Made by a program: the position numbers and the translations under genes. This document shows, one piece after another, positions 50,614 through 59,869 of a stretch of 64,000 nucleotides of DNA. The stretch lies in assembly GCA_046160485.1 (NCBI GenBank), contig JBJXGV010000038.1, positions 9,618 through 73,617 on the forward strand. Direction: 5' to 3'. Source of the DNA: JBJXGV01 sp046160485 (GTDB taxonomy: Bacteria > Orphanbacterota > Orphanbacteria > JBJXGV01). How positions within the stretch are numbered: position 1 is the stretch's first letter; the number at the start of each line of letters is the position of its first letter. The notes beneath the pieces are model-generated. The model worked only from the letters and a program-made list of their open reading frames with translations. It was not told where the DNA came from and searched no databases.

Positions 50614-52106
50614 CGCCGAAACCTGGGCTCGCGAAGCGCATCTCCGGCGACATCGAAGCGATCGCGCTTTTCGACACCGCGCAGTTCCTCATGATCGCGC
50701 AAAAGACCGGCACGCTTCGCATCGACAGCAACGGCCGCCGCGCGACGCTTAAGTTCATCGACGGGCAAATCGTCAACGCGGTCGACGAGCGTATGCAAGA
50801 AGGCGAGACCGCGGCGCAGCGCGTACTGACGTGGCGCAACGGCTCGTTCGAATTCGCCGCGGAAGCGGTCATCGTCGATGGTCCGTCGCGAATCACGACG
50901 GCGACGGATGGGTTGCTTCTCGAAGCGGCGCGCAAGATGGACGAAGCCGCCGAGGCGCTCGGAGCTTCCGCGGAGGAGAGCGCGCTCGGAAGCGCGGCGG
51001 GCTCTTCGCACGAAGCGGCGTTCGTCGAGAAACAGCGGTTCGCGCGCGAACTCGCCGATCTCTTCGGCGCGCTCGACAGCGAGATGCAGGGCGAGGTCGA
51101 CTTCCGCAAGGAGATTCCGATCGAGACGCTGCTCGGAGGCGTCGTGCGGCGCGGAGCGACGTCGCTCTTCCTGCGCGACGGCGAAGTTCCGAAGGCGCGG
51201 GGTCCGCGCGGAATCTTCCCTCTCGGCCACGGGCCGGTGACGCGACGCGCGATCGATCGCATCGCGGCCGCGTTCCTCGGCGGCAGCGAGAAACTCGTGC
51301 TGCTCGAGATGCGCGACCGCGTCGTGCGCGAAGCGCTTCTCGAGGGCGTCGGCTACGTGCGGCTCGAGACAATCCAAGAGGAAGACTTGCGGCGCCTCCT
51401 GATCACGATCTTGGAGACCGAGCCACCGCCGATGGGCGCGTTCGGCCTCGAGCCCGCGAGGATCGCGCCGTTCGTCAGCGCTGCGAGCGGACTCGTGCTG
51501 GTCGCGTCCGGCCCGCGCGGCGGTAAATCGTCGCTCTGCGCCGCGCTTTCCGCGGCGGCTTGCAACGATCGCGGGCGCCACGTCGTCGTGTACGAGGAGT
51601 CGCGCCGCTTCCGGCTGCGCGAAGAACGCGGGATCATCGAACACTGCGATCTGGCGCATGGTGCGACGTCGACCGATACGATCATGGATCAGATCTGGAG
51701 GCGGAAAGCGAATGTGATCGTCATCGACGCCGTGAGGCGGCGCGCGCAATTCGAGGCCGCGCTCGAGGCGGCGGCCGGCGGCGCGCTCGTAATCGCGGCG
51801 ATCGAGGCACACGGCGCCCCGGACGGGATCGCACGGTTCCTCGGCCAAAGCGGCGACGCCGAACGCGCGGAGCGCGCGGCGCGGCTTGCCGACGCGCTGC
51901 TCGGCGTGATCGCGGTGCGCCCGTCCATACCGCCGCCATCTCGGAAGTCGCAGTCGAAAACAGCGGCGCCCGCCGCGACTCCGCTCGAGCCGCCTTCGTG
52001 GCAGAGCACAATCCTCACGCGCTCCCCGGAACTTTCGGACGCGCTTCGCGGCGGGGACATGCACGCCCTCGCCGCGGCGCTCAACAAGATCGCCGGCCCG
52101 AAGTAG
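50610..52106 (+). CDS. DUF4388 domain fused to a degenerate PilT-like ATPase domain
   Basis: A 498-residue cytosolic protein. Residues ~10-95 are a DUF4388 (PATAN-like) domain (ISGDIEAIALFDTAQFLMIA, GTLRIDSNGRRATLKFIDGQ). After an Ala-rich linker, residues ~165-430 follow PilT segment by segment. Walker A is kept in altered form (SGPRGGKSS, 300-308). The Walker B motif ILVGEMRD of PilT is replaced by VIVIDAVRR, losing the Glu, and the His box is poorly preserved (AIEAHGAPDGI). It probably binds but does not efficiently hydrolyse nucleotide. Overlap with pilT by ATGA suggests a partner or regulator of the motor. The tail is Pro/Ser-rich then a short helix. Confidence 0.82.
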   Translation: MTPKPGLAKRISGDIEAIALFDTAQFLMIAQKTGTLRIDSNGRRATLKFIDGQIVNAVDERMQEGETAAQRVLTWRNGSFEFAAEAVIVDGPSRITTATDGLLLEAARKMDEAAEALGASAEESALGSAAGSSHEAAFVEKQRFARELADLFGALDSEMQGEVDFRKEIPIETLLGGVVRRGATSLFLRDGEVPKARGPRGIFPLGHGPVTRRAIDRIAAAFLGGSEKLVLLEMRDRVVREALLEGVGYVRLETIQEEDLRRLLITILETEPPPMGAFGLEPARIAPFVSAASGLVLVASGPRGGKSSLCAALSAAACNDRGRHVVVYEESRRFRLREERGIIEHCDLAHGATSTDTIMDQIWRRKANVIVIDAVRRRAQFEAALEAAAGGALVIAAIEAHGAPDGIARFLGQSGDAERAERAARLADALLGVIAVRPSIPPPSRKSQSKTAAPAATPLEPPSWQSTILTRSPELSDALRGGDMHALAAALNKIAGPK

Positions 52107-52142
52107 GCGCTCCGCCCCCGCGGTTCCGTCGCGCGACGCCGC

Positions 52143-54008
52143 CTAGTAGTCGGTGAGCGTCTTCGGCGGAATCGCGACGCGAAGCGCGTTCGCGACGGCG
52201 AAGACGTCGATGACTTCCTGCGTGACCGCGCCAGCGACCGGCGGCAGCATCCCCGTCGCGGCGAAAATCATTCCGACGACGCTCAGCGTCATGCCGCCAA
52301 CTGCGCTCTGCAGTGCGATCCGGCGCATCCGCGTACTGATGTGTAGGAACTCGTCGACCTTCTGGAGCGAACTGTCCATGATCACCGCGCCCGCTGCCTC
52401 GGCGGTGATGTCACTGTTCTGCCCGAACGCGATGCCGACGGTCGCCGCGGTCATCGCCGGCGCGTCGTTGATGCCGTCGCCCATGAAAACGGTGTTCGCC
52501 TGCTTCGTCTCTTTCCGAACCAACTCCAACTTCTGCTCGGGTGTCTGGCCGGCGTAGACCTCGGTGATGCCGACCTTCTCCGCGAGGTACTTCACCTCCG
52601 ACTCGCGATCGCCTGAGACGAGGAGCACGCGGTCGAAGCGGTGGCGCGGCCCGAGGTGCTTGATGAACGTCACGCCGTCCTGGCGCGGCTCGTCACGGAA
52701 TCGAAACGCCGCGGCGTAGCGGCCATCGATGAGAATCACGCACTCCATACCGCCCGTCACCGGCGGCAGGAGAGCGGCCACCGCGGCGTCCTGCTCAGTG
52801 AGCTTCTTGCGGCTCGTGACCTGAATGTTACGCGCGTCGACGACGCCTCGCAGTCCCTCGCCGGGCCGCTCGCTGATCTGGCTCGCTTCCTTCAGCGCAA
52901 GCCCCGCGTCGCGCCCCGCCTTCAGGATCGCCCCCGATAGCGGATGCTTCGAGTAGCGCTCCAGACCCGCAACGAGTGAGAGCGTCTCGTCCGAGGTGAA
53001 TCCGTCGGCGGGGAGGATCTCCGTCAGTTTCGGCTGCCCGTACGTGAGCGTTCCCGTCTTGTCGAAGATCGCGATCCGGCACTTCGCGATCCGCTCGAGC
53101 ACCGCCGGGTCCTTGATGATGATCCCGCGCCGCGCCGCAAGTGAGATCGAGCCGATGATCGCGACCGGGATCGCGATGAGAAGCGGGCAAGGCGTCGCGA
53201 CGACGAGCACGGCGAGAAAGCGGAGCGGGCTGCCGCTCGCGATCCATGCGGCGATGGCGAGGGCTACGGCCACCGGCGTATAGAACGCACCGAGCTGGTC
53301 GCCGAGGCGCCGCAATTGCGGGCGCTCTTGCTCCGACGCGGCCATCACCTTCATGATCTTCGCGTAGCGGGAATCCACCGCAAGCTTGTCAGCGCGGATC
53401 GTCAGAGCCGTCTCGCCGCTGATCGAGCCCGAGAGCACTTCGCTTCCGGGCGTCTTCGACATCATGTAGGGCTCGCCGGTGAGGTACGACTCGTCCATGA
53501 CGCCGTGGCCTTCGAGCACCGTGCCGTCGACCGGGCAGATTTCGTGGGGAAAGACGACGACGGTATCGCCGACAACGACGTCGGCGAGGGGAATATCCTC
53601 GATCGCGCCGTCGCGCTTGCGGTGGGCCGCGTTCGGCATGCGCTTCGCGAGCGCCGCAAGAACGGAGGAAGCGCTTCGCACGGCGTAGGCTTCGAGCGCT
53701 TCGCCGCCGGAGAGCATGAGAACCACGAGCGCGCCGGCCAAATACTCACCGAGTATCGCAGACGTCACGATCGAAATTCCGGCGAGGAGATCCGAGCCGA
53801 ACTGAAGGCGAAGAAGGCGAAGCGCGAGGCCAACGACAAGCGGGATGCCGCCGAGGACGAGCGCGGCGAGAAGCGGCAGATCGTGGAGTGGGACGCCGCG
53901 CACCAGCTCGCTCGCGTGCACGGCGTAGCGCAGCACGAGGTGGAGCGCGATCGCGACCAACGTGAAAACTGCGATGAGGCCTTGCTTGTGCGACTGCGTC
54001 ACAGCCAT
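52143..54008 (-). CDS. heavy-metal P-type ATPase (P1B, TPC motif)
   Basis: Inner-membrane metal pump of 621 residues, without an N-terminal metal-binding domain. Actuator: GHGVMDESYLTGEPYM. TM metal motif: VVATPCPLLIAIPVAI (Thr-Pro-Cys in place of the Cys-Pro-Cys of copper pumps). Phosphorylation loop: IFDKTGTLTYGQPKLTEI. Nucleotide domain: RYSKHPLSGAIL (the HP motif). Hinge: FMGDGINDAPAMTAATVGI. TPC is known from the P1B-5 group (nickel/iron), but the Pfam-like family occurs widely with untested metals. AGGAGGAGGG precedes ATG 54008. No metalloregulator adjoins it. Confidence 0.92.
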   Translation of the reverse strand: MAVTQSHKQGLIAVFTLVAIALHLVLRYAVHASELVRGVPLHDLPLLAALVLGGIPLVVGLALRLLRLQFGSDLLAGISIVTSAILGEYLAGALVVLMLSGGEALEAYAVRSASSVLAALAKRMPNAAHRKRDGAIEDIPLADVVVGDTVVVFPHEICPVDGTVLEGHGVMDESYLTGEPYMMSKTPGSEVLSGSISGETALTIRADKLAVDSRYAKIMKVMAASEQERPQLRRLGDQLGAFYTPVAVALAIAAWIASGSPLRFLAVLVVATPCPLLIAIPVAIIGSISLAARRGIIIKDPAVLERIAKCRIAIFDKTGTLTYGQPKLTEILPADGFTSDETLSLVAGLERYSKHPLSGAILKAGRDAGLALKEASQISERPGEGLRGVVDARNIQVTSRKKLTEQDAAVAALLPPVTGGMECVILIDGRYAAAFRFRDEPRQDGVTFIKHLGPRHRFDRVLLVSGDRESEVKYLAEKVGITEVYAGQTPEQKLELVRKETKQANTVFMGDGINDAPAMTAATVGIAFGQNSDITAEAAGAVIMDSSLQKVDEFLHISTRMRRIALQSAVGGMTLSVVGMIFAATGMLPPVAGAVTQEVIDVFAVANALRVAIPPKTLTDY

Positions 54009-54077
54009 GAACCGCCCTCCTCCTGACTCCGCCAACGGATCAAGAGTGGGGATTCAAGACGGCGAACGCCAGTCGTA

Positions 54078-54833
54078 TTACGCCGCGCCCTCGCTCGGCG
54101 CCTTCGGCAAGACGAACTGCTCGAACGCTTCGCACGTCCACGGCATCCGCTCGCGAAAGATCTCGAGCGCGGCTTCTGCGTAGACGCGAATCTCGTATTG
54201 CGCGTGCACCTCGGCGCGCAGCTTAAGAAAGTTCATAAGCGCGCGCGCGTTCACGCTCCAGTAGAACTCGGTGTAGAGCGACAGCGGCAGAACGATGCGC
54301 GCCTCTTCCTTCGCGACGCCCTTCTCGAGCAGTTCGGCGTAGAGGCGATACGACGCCTGAAAGTGCGCGGCAAGCTGCTCGCGCACGCGCGCGTTCTCCG
54401 CGGCGTCGAACGACTCCTCGAACTGGTAGTTCTTCGCGAGCTGCCGGCGCAGGCGCGCGGGGACGTAGAACTCGTACGCAAGCTCCGTGTACCGCCCGCT
54501 GATCTCGTTGAACGATCCCCAGCGATGTCGAAACCACTGCCGCGCGACGAAAATCGGCGTGCGCGCGTGAAATTTGAAATTCGCCATCTCGAACGGCGTC
54601 TCGTGGTGGTTCTTCATGAGGAAGGCAATCAGCTTCTTGTCTTTCTCCTCGCCCTTCGAGCCTTGGCCATACGAGACGCGCGCCGCTTGCACGACGGCGG
54701 TGTCGTCGCCCATGACATCGACCAGACGAATGAAACCGTGATCGAGAAGACGCTTCTCCGCGAGCGCGGTGGGCATCCCCTCGCGCGTTTCGAAGCCGTA
54801 TTCGCCGTCGGAGGAACTCGATCGGTTCGTCAT
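54078..54833 (-). CDS. thyX: FAD-dependent thymidylate synthase ThyX
   Basis: Cytosolic flavoenzyme making dTMP from dUMP using methylene-tetrahydrofolate and NADPH. 251 residues. The diagnostic ThyX motif is RHRWGSFNEISGRY. Others are GDDTAVVQAARVSYGQGSKG, HHETPFEMANFKFHARTPIF and LPLSLYTEFYWSVNARALMNFL. ATG 54833 begins a short polar N-terminus; upstream in-frame codons form no known module and extend past the likely promoter region. No thyA is in the window. Confidence 0.95.
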   Translation of the reverse strand: MTNRSSSSDGEYGFETREGMPTALAEKRLLDHGFIRLVDVMGDDTAVVQAARVSYGQGSKGEEKDKKLIAFLMKNHHETPFEMANFKFHARTPIFVARQWFRHRWGSFNEISGRYTELAYEFYVPARLRRQLAKNYQFEESFDAAENARVREQLAAHFQASYRLYAELLEKGVAKEEARIVLPLSLYTEFYWSVNARALMNFLKLRAEVHAQYEIRVYAEAALEIFRERMPWTCEAFEQFVLPKAPSEGAA

Positions 54834-54981
54834 GGGCCGTCTCGCTGGAAAAGGTGGAGGATCGAGGGACCGCCGAGGCGGCGTTGCGAGCCCGTGCAGG
54901 GTATCGACTGCCCCCGGCGCGGCGCAAGGAAATTTCGGCGGCGCGCGGAGCGTTACGGGCGGCACGCGAGCCGGGACGCCC

Positions 54982-55010
54982 TTCTCACGCCATCGCGACG
55001 GGAATATAAT
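54982..55010 (+). promoter_or_regulatory. sigma-70-type promoter of the secreted zincin gene
   Basis: TATAAT (55005-55010) is a perfect -10, 17 nt after TTCTCA (54982-54987), which matches 4 of 6 -35 bases. The spacing is ideal, and it lies 64 nt before the ATG at 55074. This is the best vegetative promoter seen in the window. Confidence 0.65.
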
Positions 55011-55073
55011 AGCGGCCGATTCGCTACGGCTGTGTTTCCTTGACGCTCCCTATCCCGCACAAGGAGAACGATC

Positions 55074-56981
55074 ATGCTACGCCGCCCCGTATCACCCGCC
55101 CGTACCGTCACGCTGTTCGCGATCGTCCTCGGAGCCGCCATCGGCAATGTCGTGCGACCGGCCGTCGCCGCGGCCATCATCGAATGGACCGCCGCCCCGG
55201 AGCAGTTCGTTGTACTGCGCGACGGGATGCCAGGCGACATGCGCGATTTCGTGAAGGTGCTCGAGACCGCCGGTGGGCACGCCGCGGTCGTCTATCCTCC
55301 GCGCGCGCTCACCGTCTTCGCCGACCCGAAGCTCCTCGAATCGCCGGAACTCCGATACTGGATCGCGGAATCCCACCTGCGCGAGACCGATCCCATCGCG
55401 CTCGCGGCGTACGGCGCGGAAACGGCGCGCGCTGCCCGCGCGTGGAACGGCGCTCTCCGGATGGGTGAGCTCAGCGTGGAAGTTCCCGCCGGTTTCGTGC
55501 CGGTGCCCGACGCCGGCCCGCGCCCCGTGTCGGCGAACAGATCTGCGCTGCCGCCGCGCCAGGCGCTCTCCGACAACCTCCCCTACGGCGCCGAGTACTA
55601 CGACACGAGCGAGTTCCTCGCGGGATCCTCAGCGGTCGGCATTTGGCTCCTCGAAGCGGCGGGCGCCACATACGATTGGACGCAGGCCGAGGAAGACCAA
55701 ACCTTGGCAGGTGTGCAGGCGAGCCTCGCGAATTGGGTCGCCAAGGGCGGAACGAGCGCGTTTCTCACGTTCTTCGTCGACATTCACACCGACGTTCCCG
55801 TCAGCGGCGTGCCGATTCAGAACCCGATGACGTCGGACGCCGTGTGGATGAACGAGGTGATGAACAACGAGGGTTGGACCGGTGTCGACGCGTTCGACAA
55901 GTGCGCCGCGTACAACAACTCGATTCGCGATCTCTTCGATACGAATTGGTGCTTCTCGATCGTCATCGTCGACAGCGATCCCGCGGTGAACCAGGGTCTC
56001 TTCTCCACCGGCGGGTACGCGTGGGCATACTACGGCGGCCCCTGGATGTACATGTCGCGCTACTCGACGTGGGCGTTCAATTGGCAGAACTACTACGGTG
56101 TCGTCCCGATGCACGAGCTTGGCCACATCTACATGAATACCGACGAGTACGACGGCATTCAGCAGTGGCAGGGCTATCTCAACACCAACGACAACGCGAG
56201 CACGAGCGTGCTCTGCATCATGAACCAGAACGACTCGACGCGCGTCTGCGCGCAATCGAAGCGCCAGCTCGGATGGCGCGACACCGACGGCAACGGGGTC
56301 ATCGAGCCGCTCGACGCGCCGCCGACGGCGGCACTCGTCGCGCTCACGCCGGACCCGATCGAGGATTCGACTCCGACGTGGTTCGGGACGGCTCAGGTGG
56401 CGACGATCCCCAACCTCAATCCCGCGTCGTGGTATTTCCCGCCGAACGACATGACGGTCGCCACGATCATACTCGTCGAGTGCCGTGTCGACGGCGGTGC
56501 GTGGAGCCCCGCGGGCGCGGGCGACGGATCGTTCAACAGTCACACGGAGACGTTCGTCTGGACGTCGCCCACGCTCACCAACGGGGAGCACATAGTGGAG
56601 GCGCGCAGTACCAACTCGGTCGGCAATGCCTCGACGGTCTTCGGCGCGGATACGATCACGGTCAACGCGCCGACGTCGGTCGACCCACGCGAGACCGCGG
56701 CTCCCGCGTTCGCGCTCTTCGGCGGCGAGCCGAACCCCACCTCGCGCGGGGCGACGATACGGTTCTCGATGCCGGCGCGCGGAGCGGCGCGCATCGCCGT
56801 CTACGGTTTGGACGGCGCGCTCGTCCGCACGCTCGTCGACGGCGTCGTCGATCGCGGCGCCGGGAGCGTGGCGTGGGATGGGCGCGACGTGAGCGGACGC
56901 AGCGTTGCGTCCGGCGTCTATCTCTATAGGCTGGAAACCGCGCACGGAAATTTGAGCCGGAAGCTCGTGATCGCGCGCTAG
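55074..56981 (+). CDS. secreted zincin metalloprotease with FlgD-like C-terminal domain
   Basis: A 635-residue exported protein. AAGGAGAACGATC precedes ATG 55074. A signal peptide (TVTLFAIVLGAAIGNVVRP) is followed by a ~280-residue domain, then the zinc site VPMHELGHIYMNTDEYDG near residue 345. HExxH plus a following DE pair resembles peptidase families of the M64 or M6 type, but the exact clan is uncertain. Then comes an Ig-like domain with DPIEDSTPTWFGTAQV. Finally a FlgD-like module (IAVYGLDGALVRTLVDG, WDGRDVSGRSVASGVYLYRL) ends in LVIAR. The protein is probably processed and surface-attached. A perfect -10 promoter lies 64 nt upstream. Confidence 0.85.
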   Translation: MLRRPVSPARTVTLFAIVLGAAIGNVVRPAVAAAIIEWTAAPEQFVVLRDGMPGDMRDFVKVLETAGGHAAVVYPPRALTVFADPKLLESPELRYWIAESHLRETDPIALAAYGAETARAARAWNGALRMGELSVEVPAGFVPVPDAGPRPVSANRSALPPRQALSDNLPYGAEYYDTSEFLAGSSAVGIWLLEAAGATYDWTQAEEDQTLAGVQASLANWVAKGGTSAFLTFFVDIHTDVPVSGVPIQNPMTSDAVWMNEVMNNEGWTGVDAFDKCAAYNNSIRDLFDTNWCFSIVIVDSDPAVNQGLFSTGGYAWAYYGGPWMYMSRYSTWAFNWQNYYGVVPMHELGHIYMNTDEYDGIQQWQGYLNTNDNASTSVLCIMNQNDSTRVCAQSKRQLGWRDTDGNGVIEPLDAPPTAALVALTPDPIEDSTPTWFGTAQVATIPNLNPASWYFPPNDMTVATIILVECRVDGGAWSPAGAGDGSFNSHTETFVWTSPTLTNGEHIVEARSTNSVGNASTVFGADTITVNAPTSVDPRETAAPAFALFGGEPNPTSRGATIRFSMPARGAARIAVYGLDGALVRTLVDGVVDRGAGSVAWDGRDVSGRSVASGVYLYRLETAHGNLSRKLVIAR

Positions 56982-57136
56982 AGCGTGGTACTTCGGCGCG
57001 TCGACCTGAGGCTACCGCCGGAGGCAGTTCGGCCTCCTCGACAGCATGCAGGCGGTCATCGGCGCCGCGAGGCGGAGCGATAGCGGCGGCGAACGGGGCG
57101 CGTGCCTGCGCGGGGCGTCCGGGATAGAATGCGCGC

Positions 57137-58819
57137 GTGCAACCCTCGAAGCAGACTGCGCGCGCGCGCCCCACGACCGCCGCGTGGATCGCGCCGCTCG
57201 CGCTCGTCGCCGCGACGATCGCCGTCTACTGGGGCGTGTGGCGTTTCGAGTTCGTCAACTTCGACGACGCGATCGCGCTGAGCGGCGACGCGAGCGCGGT
57301 CCTCGATGACGACGGGGGCGTGCATCTGCCCGATCGCGGTCTCGCCGCCATTCTCGAATTCGAACGCGGGCGAGAGTATCTGCCGGTGCGCGACGCGTCG
57401 TACGCGATCGACCGCACTCTTTTCGGAGGCGCGCGCCCCGGCGGGTTTCACCTCACGAACCTCGTCATCCACATCGTCAGCGGGCTCGTGTTCGTGCGGC
57501 TCGCTGCGGCGCTCGGCGTCGCGGCCCCGGCGTCCTTCCTCGCCGGCGCTCTGTTCTTGCTGCACCCGATTCAGACCGAGTCGATTGCGTGGATCGCGGG
57601 GCGGAAGGACCTGCTCGCCGCCGCGTTCGCGCTCGCGTCGTGGCTTGCGTACGCGCGCGAGCGGCGCGCCGCGTCGGCCGCACTCTTCCTCGCGGCCGCG
57701 CTCTCGAAGGCGACGGTCGTCGCGCTCCCGCTCGCCTTCATAACAGCGGACCTCGCGAACGCGGCGTCGCGCCGCGCGAACTCCCGGATTTCGATCCGCG
57801 CCGCGGTCGCGCGCGCCGCGCCGCACCTCGCGATCAGCACGCTCGTCGCGGCAATTGCGCTCGCCACGTCGCGCGGTGCGGGGATGCTCCGCAGCGGCGG
57901 TGACCGCGGCGCAATCGAGTCGCTCCTTCTGGCTTGCAAGCTCCCGTTTCTGTACGCGGCGAATATCGCGTGGCCCGCGAGGCTCCACCTGCTCTACTCG
58001 CCGGCGCTGCCGAGCCCGGGCGATCCGGCCTCGTGGCTCGCACCGCTCGCGCTTCTCGCCGTGATCGCGCTCATGGTCGCGATCGCCCGCACGCGCCCGC
58101 TGGCCGCGGCCGGCGCCGCGGCGTTTCTCCTTCTGCTCCTTCCGACGCTCGGGCTCGTTCCGTTTCAGATTCTGATGGCGGATCGATACGCGTACCTGCC
58201 GCTCGCGGGCGTGGCGCTCGCCGCGGCCGCGCTTTGGCCCGCGCGGTGGAGCGCCGAACGCGCGCGCGTCCCTGTCGCGATCGCCGCGTGCGCGCTCGTC
58301 GCGGTACTCGCGCCCGCCGCGCGGCGCGAGGCGAGCGCGTGGCGCAACTCAGAAACGCTCTGGACGCGCGAGATCGCGCGCGACGCGAATCACGCCGACG
58401 CGTGGATGAATCTCGGCACGCACTATCTCTCGCAGTCGCGCGCGCGCGCGGCGCGCGGCGACACGCTCGCGTCGCGCGATCGCGCGCGCCTCGCAGCGGA
58501 GAAACTGGAGCGCGCCGCGCACCTCAACCCGAGCGCCGTCGGCACACGCGTCAACTGGGCGCTCGCCGCAGCGCTTGCGGGCGACCACGTCACCGCGCTC
58601 CGCGCGATCGAACTTGCGACGTCGCTCGAGCCACGCAACCCGCTCGTCCTCTACAACAGCGCCTGCGTCCGCGCGCGCGTCGGCGACATCGACGGCGCGA
58701 TCGGCGACCTCGCGCGCGCCATCGACTGCGGCTTCGCCGAAAAAGAACGGCTCGAGTCCGATCCGGATCTCGAGCCGCTGCGCGCCGACGCGCGATTTCA
58801 AAATCTGAAGCTCCGCTAG
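57137..58819 (+). CDS. multi-spanning glycosyltransferase-like protein with TPR tail (TMTC/PMT-like)
   Basis: A 560-residue membrane protein. About ten hydrophobic helices follow a first helix at ~17-34. The conserved loop motifs NFDDAIALS, HLTNLVIHIVSGLVFVRL, LHPIQTESIAWIAGRKDLLA and LGLVPFQILMADRYAYLPL are shared with the TMTC/PMT-like GT-C group. In relatives the Asp pair after TM1 is the catalytic base. The C-terminal ~120 residues are tetratricopeptide-like (DAWMNLGTHYLSQSRARAARG, AVGTRVNWALAAALAGDHVTAL). GTG 57137 is the start. It may transfer a lipid-linked sugar to proteins or glycans on the periplasmic side; substrate not known. Confidence 0.78.
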   Translation: MQPSKQTARARPTTAAWIAPLALVAATIAVYWGVWRFEFVNFDDAIALSGDASAVLDDDGGVHLPDRGLAAILEFERGREYLPVRDASYAIDRTLFGGARPGGFHLTNLVIHIVSGLVFVRLAAALGVAAPASFLAGALFLLHPIQTESIAWIAGRKDLLAAAFALASWLAYARERRAASAALFLAAALSKATVVALPLAFITADLANAASRRANSRISIRAAVARAAPHLAISTLVAAIALATSRGAGMLRSGGDRGAIESLLLACKLPFLYAANIAWPARLHLLYSPALPSPGDPASWLAPLALLAVIALMVAIARTRPLAAAGAAAFLLLLLPTLGLVPFQILMADRYAYLPLAGVALAAAALWPARWSAERARVPVAIAACALVAVLAPAARREASAWRNSETLWTREIARDANHADAWMNLGTHYLSQSRARAARGDTLASRDRARLAAEKLERAAHLNPSAVGTRVNWALAAALAGDHVTALRAIELATSLEPRNPLVLYNSACVRARVGDIDGAIGDLARAIDCGFAEKERLESDPDLEPLRADARFQNLKLR

Positions 58820-58822
58820 GCG

Positions 58823-59704
58823 CTAGGAGGGACACGCCTCCGCGCCGCTGGCCGGCGTGGCCGAAGGATTCTCGATCGGCGCGCCGATGACGCTTCCCCA
58901 CTCCGTCCACGAGCCGTCGTAGTTCCGAACGTTTTCGTAGCCGAGGAGGTATTTGAGCACGAACCACGTGTGCGACGAACGTTCACCGATTCGGCAATAC
59001 GAGATGACGTCTTTGTCGCCCGTGATGCCCGCGCCGCCGTAGAGCGCGTTGAGTTCTTCGAGCGACTTGAACGCGCCGTCGCCACGCGTGGCTTGCACCC
59101 ACGGAATGCTCGCCGCGCCCGGAATGTGCCCCGCGCGCTGCGCCGTTTCGGACATCCCCGGCGGCGCGATCACTTCGCCCGCGAACTCCGCGGGCGAGCG
59201 CACATCGACGAGCGCGCGCGCGGGCTTGCCGAGCCCGTCGCGCACGTCGTCGCGCAGCGCGCGCAACGACCAGTCGGCCGGCTTCGCCGCATACGTCACC
59301 GGCGAGGACTTGGGCACGTCGCGCGAAATCTCGCGCCCTTCGACGAGCCACTTCTTGCGCCCGCCATTGACGAGGCGAACGTCGGCGTGTCCGTAGATCT
59401 TGAAAATCCAGAACGCGTACGCCGCGAACCAATTGTTGTTATCGCCATAGAGCAGGATCGTGTCGCGCTCGCGAATGCCGCGTCCGCCGACGAGCGATTC
59501 GAACGCGGCCTTCGACGGTATATCGCGGCGGAGCTGATCTTGTAGTTCCGTCTGCCAGTTGAACGCGATCGCCCCAGGGATGTGCCCCTCGTGATACGAC
59601 AGCGTGTCGACGTCGACTTCGACGATCTTGTACTCGCCGCTCTTTCGGTTTTGATCGAGCCAGTCGGTTTCGACCAGCACTTCGGGGTGCGCGTAAGCTG
59701 CCAT
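58823..59704 (-). CDS. thiosulfate sulfurtransferase (tandem rhodanese)
   Basis: A 293-residue protein with two rhodanese domains, like CysA/RdhA. The first, inactive domain carries KIVEVDVDTLSYHEGHIPGA and the catalytic second domain ALVDVRSPAEFAGEV. The active-site loop is SYCRIGERSSHTWFVL, with the persulfide Cys. It moves sulfane sulfur from thiosulfate to cyanide or protein thiols. GGAGG lies 8 nt before ATG 59704; a more distal ATG has no ribosome site. Divergent from trpS. Confidence 0.93.
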   Translation of the reverse strand: MAAYAHPEVLVETDWLDQNRKSGEYKIVEVDVDTLSYHEGHIPGAIAFNWQTELQDQLRRDIPSKAAFESLVGGRGIRERDTILLYGDNNNWFAAYAFWIFKIYGHADVRLVNGGRKKWLVEGREISRDVPKSSPVTYAAKPADWSLRALRDDVRDGLGKPARALVDVRSPAEFAGEVIAPPGMSETAQRAGHIPGAASIPWVQATRGDGAFKSLEELNALYGGAGITGDKDVISYCRIGERSSHTWFVLKYLLGYENVRNYDGSWTEWGSVIGAPIENPSATPASGAEACPS

Positions 59705-59869
59705 GACGTGGGCCTCCGATCCGGGACTGTGTTTGCTCAAGCCGCATTCTATTGAAGCGCGCGCGCCGGGGCAACGCCGCGCGATCCCACTGCGCGAGCC
59801 CTCGCTTGAACGACGCGAGTGGCCGTGATATCACTCGGCCCCACACGCGCGCGCGAGAGCGAGGAGAGC

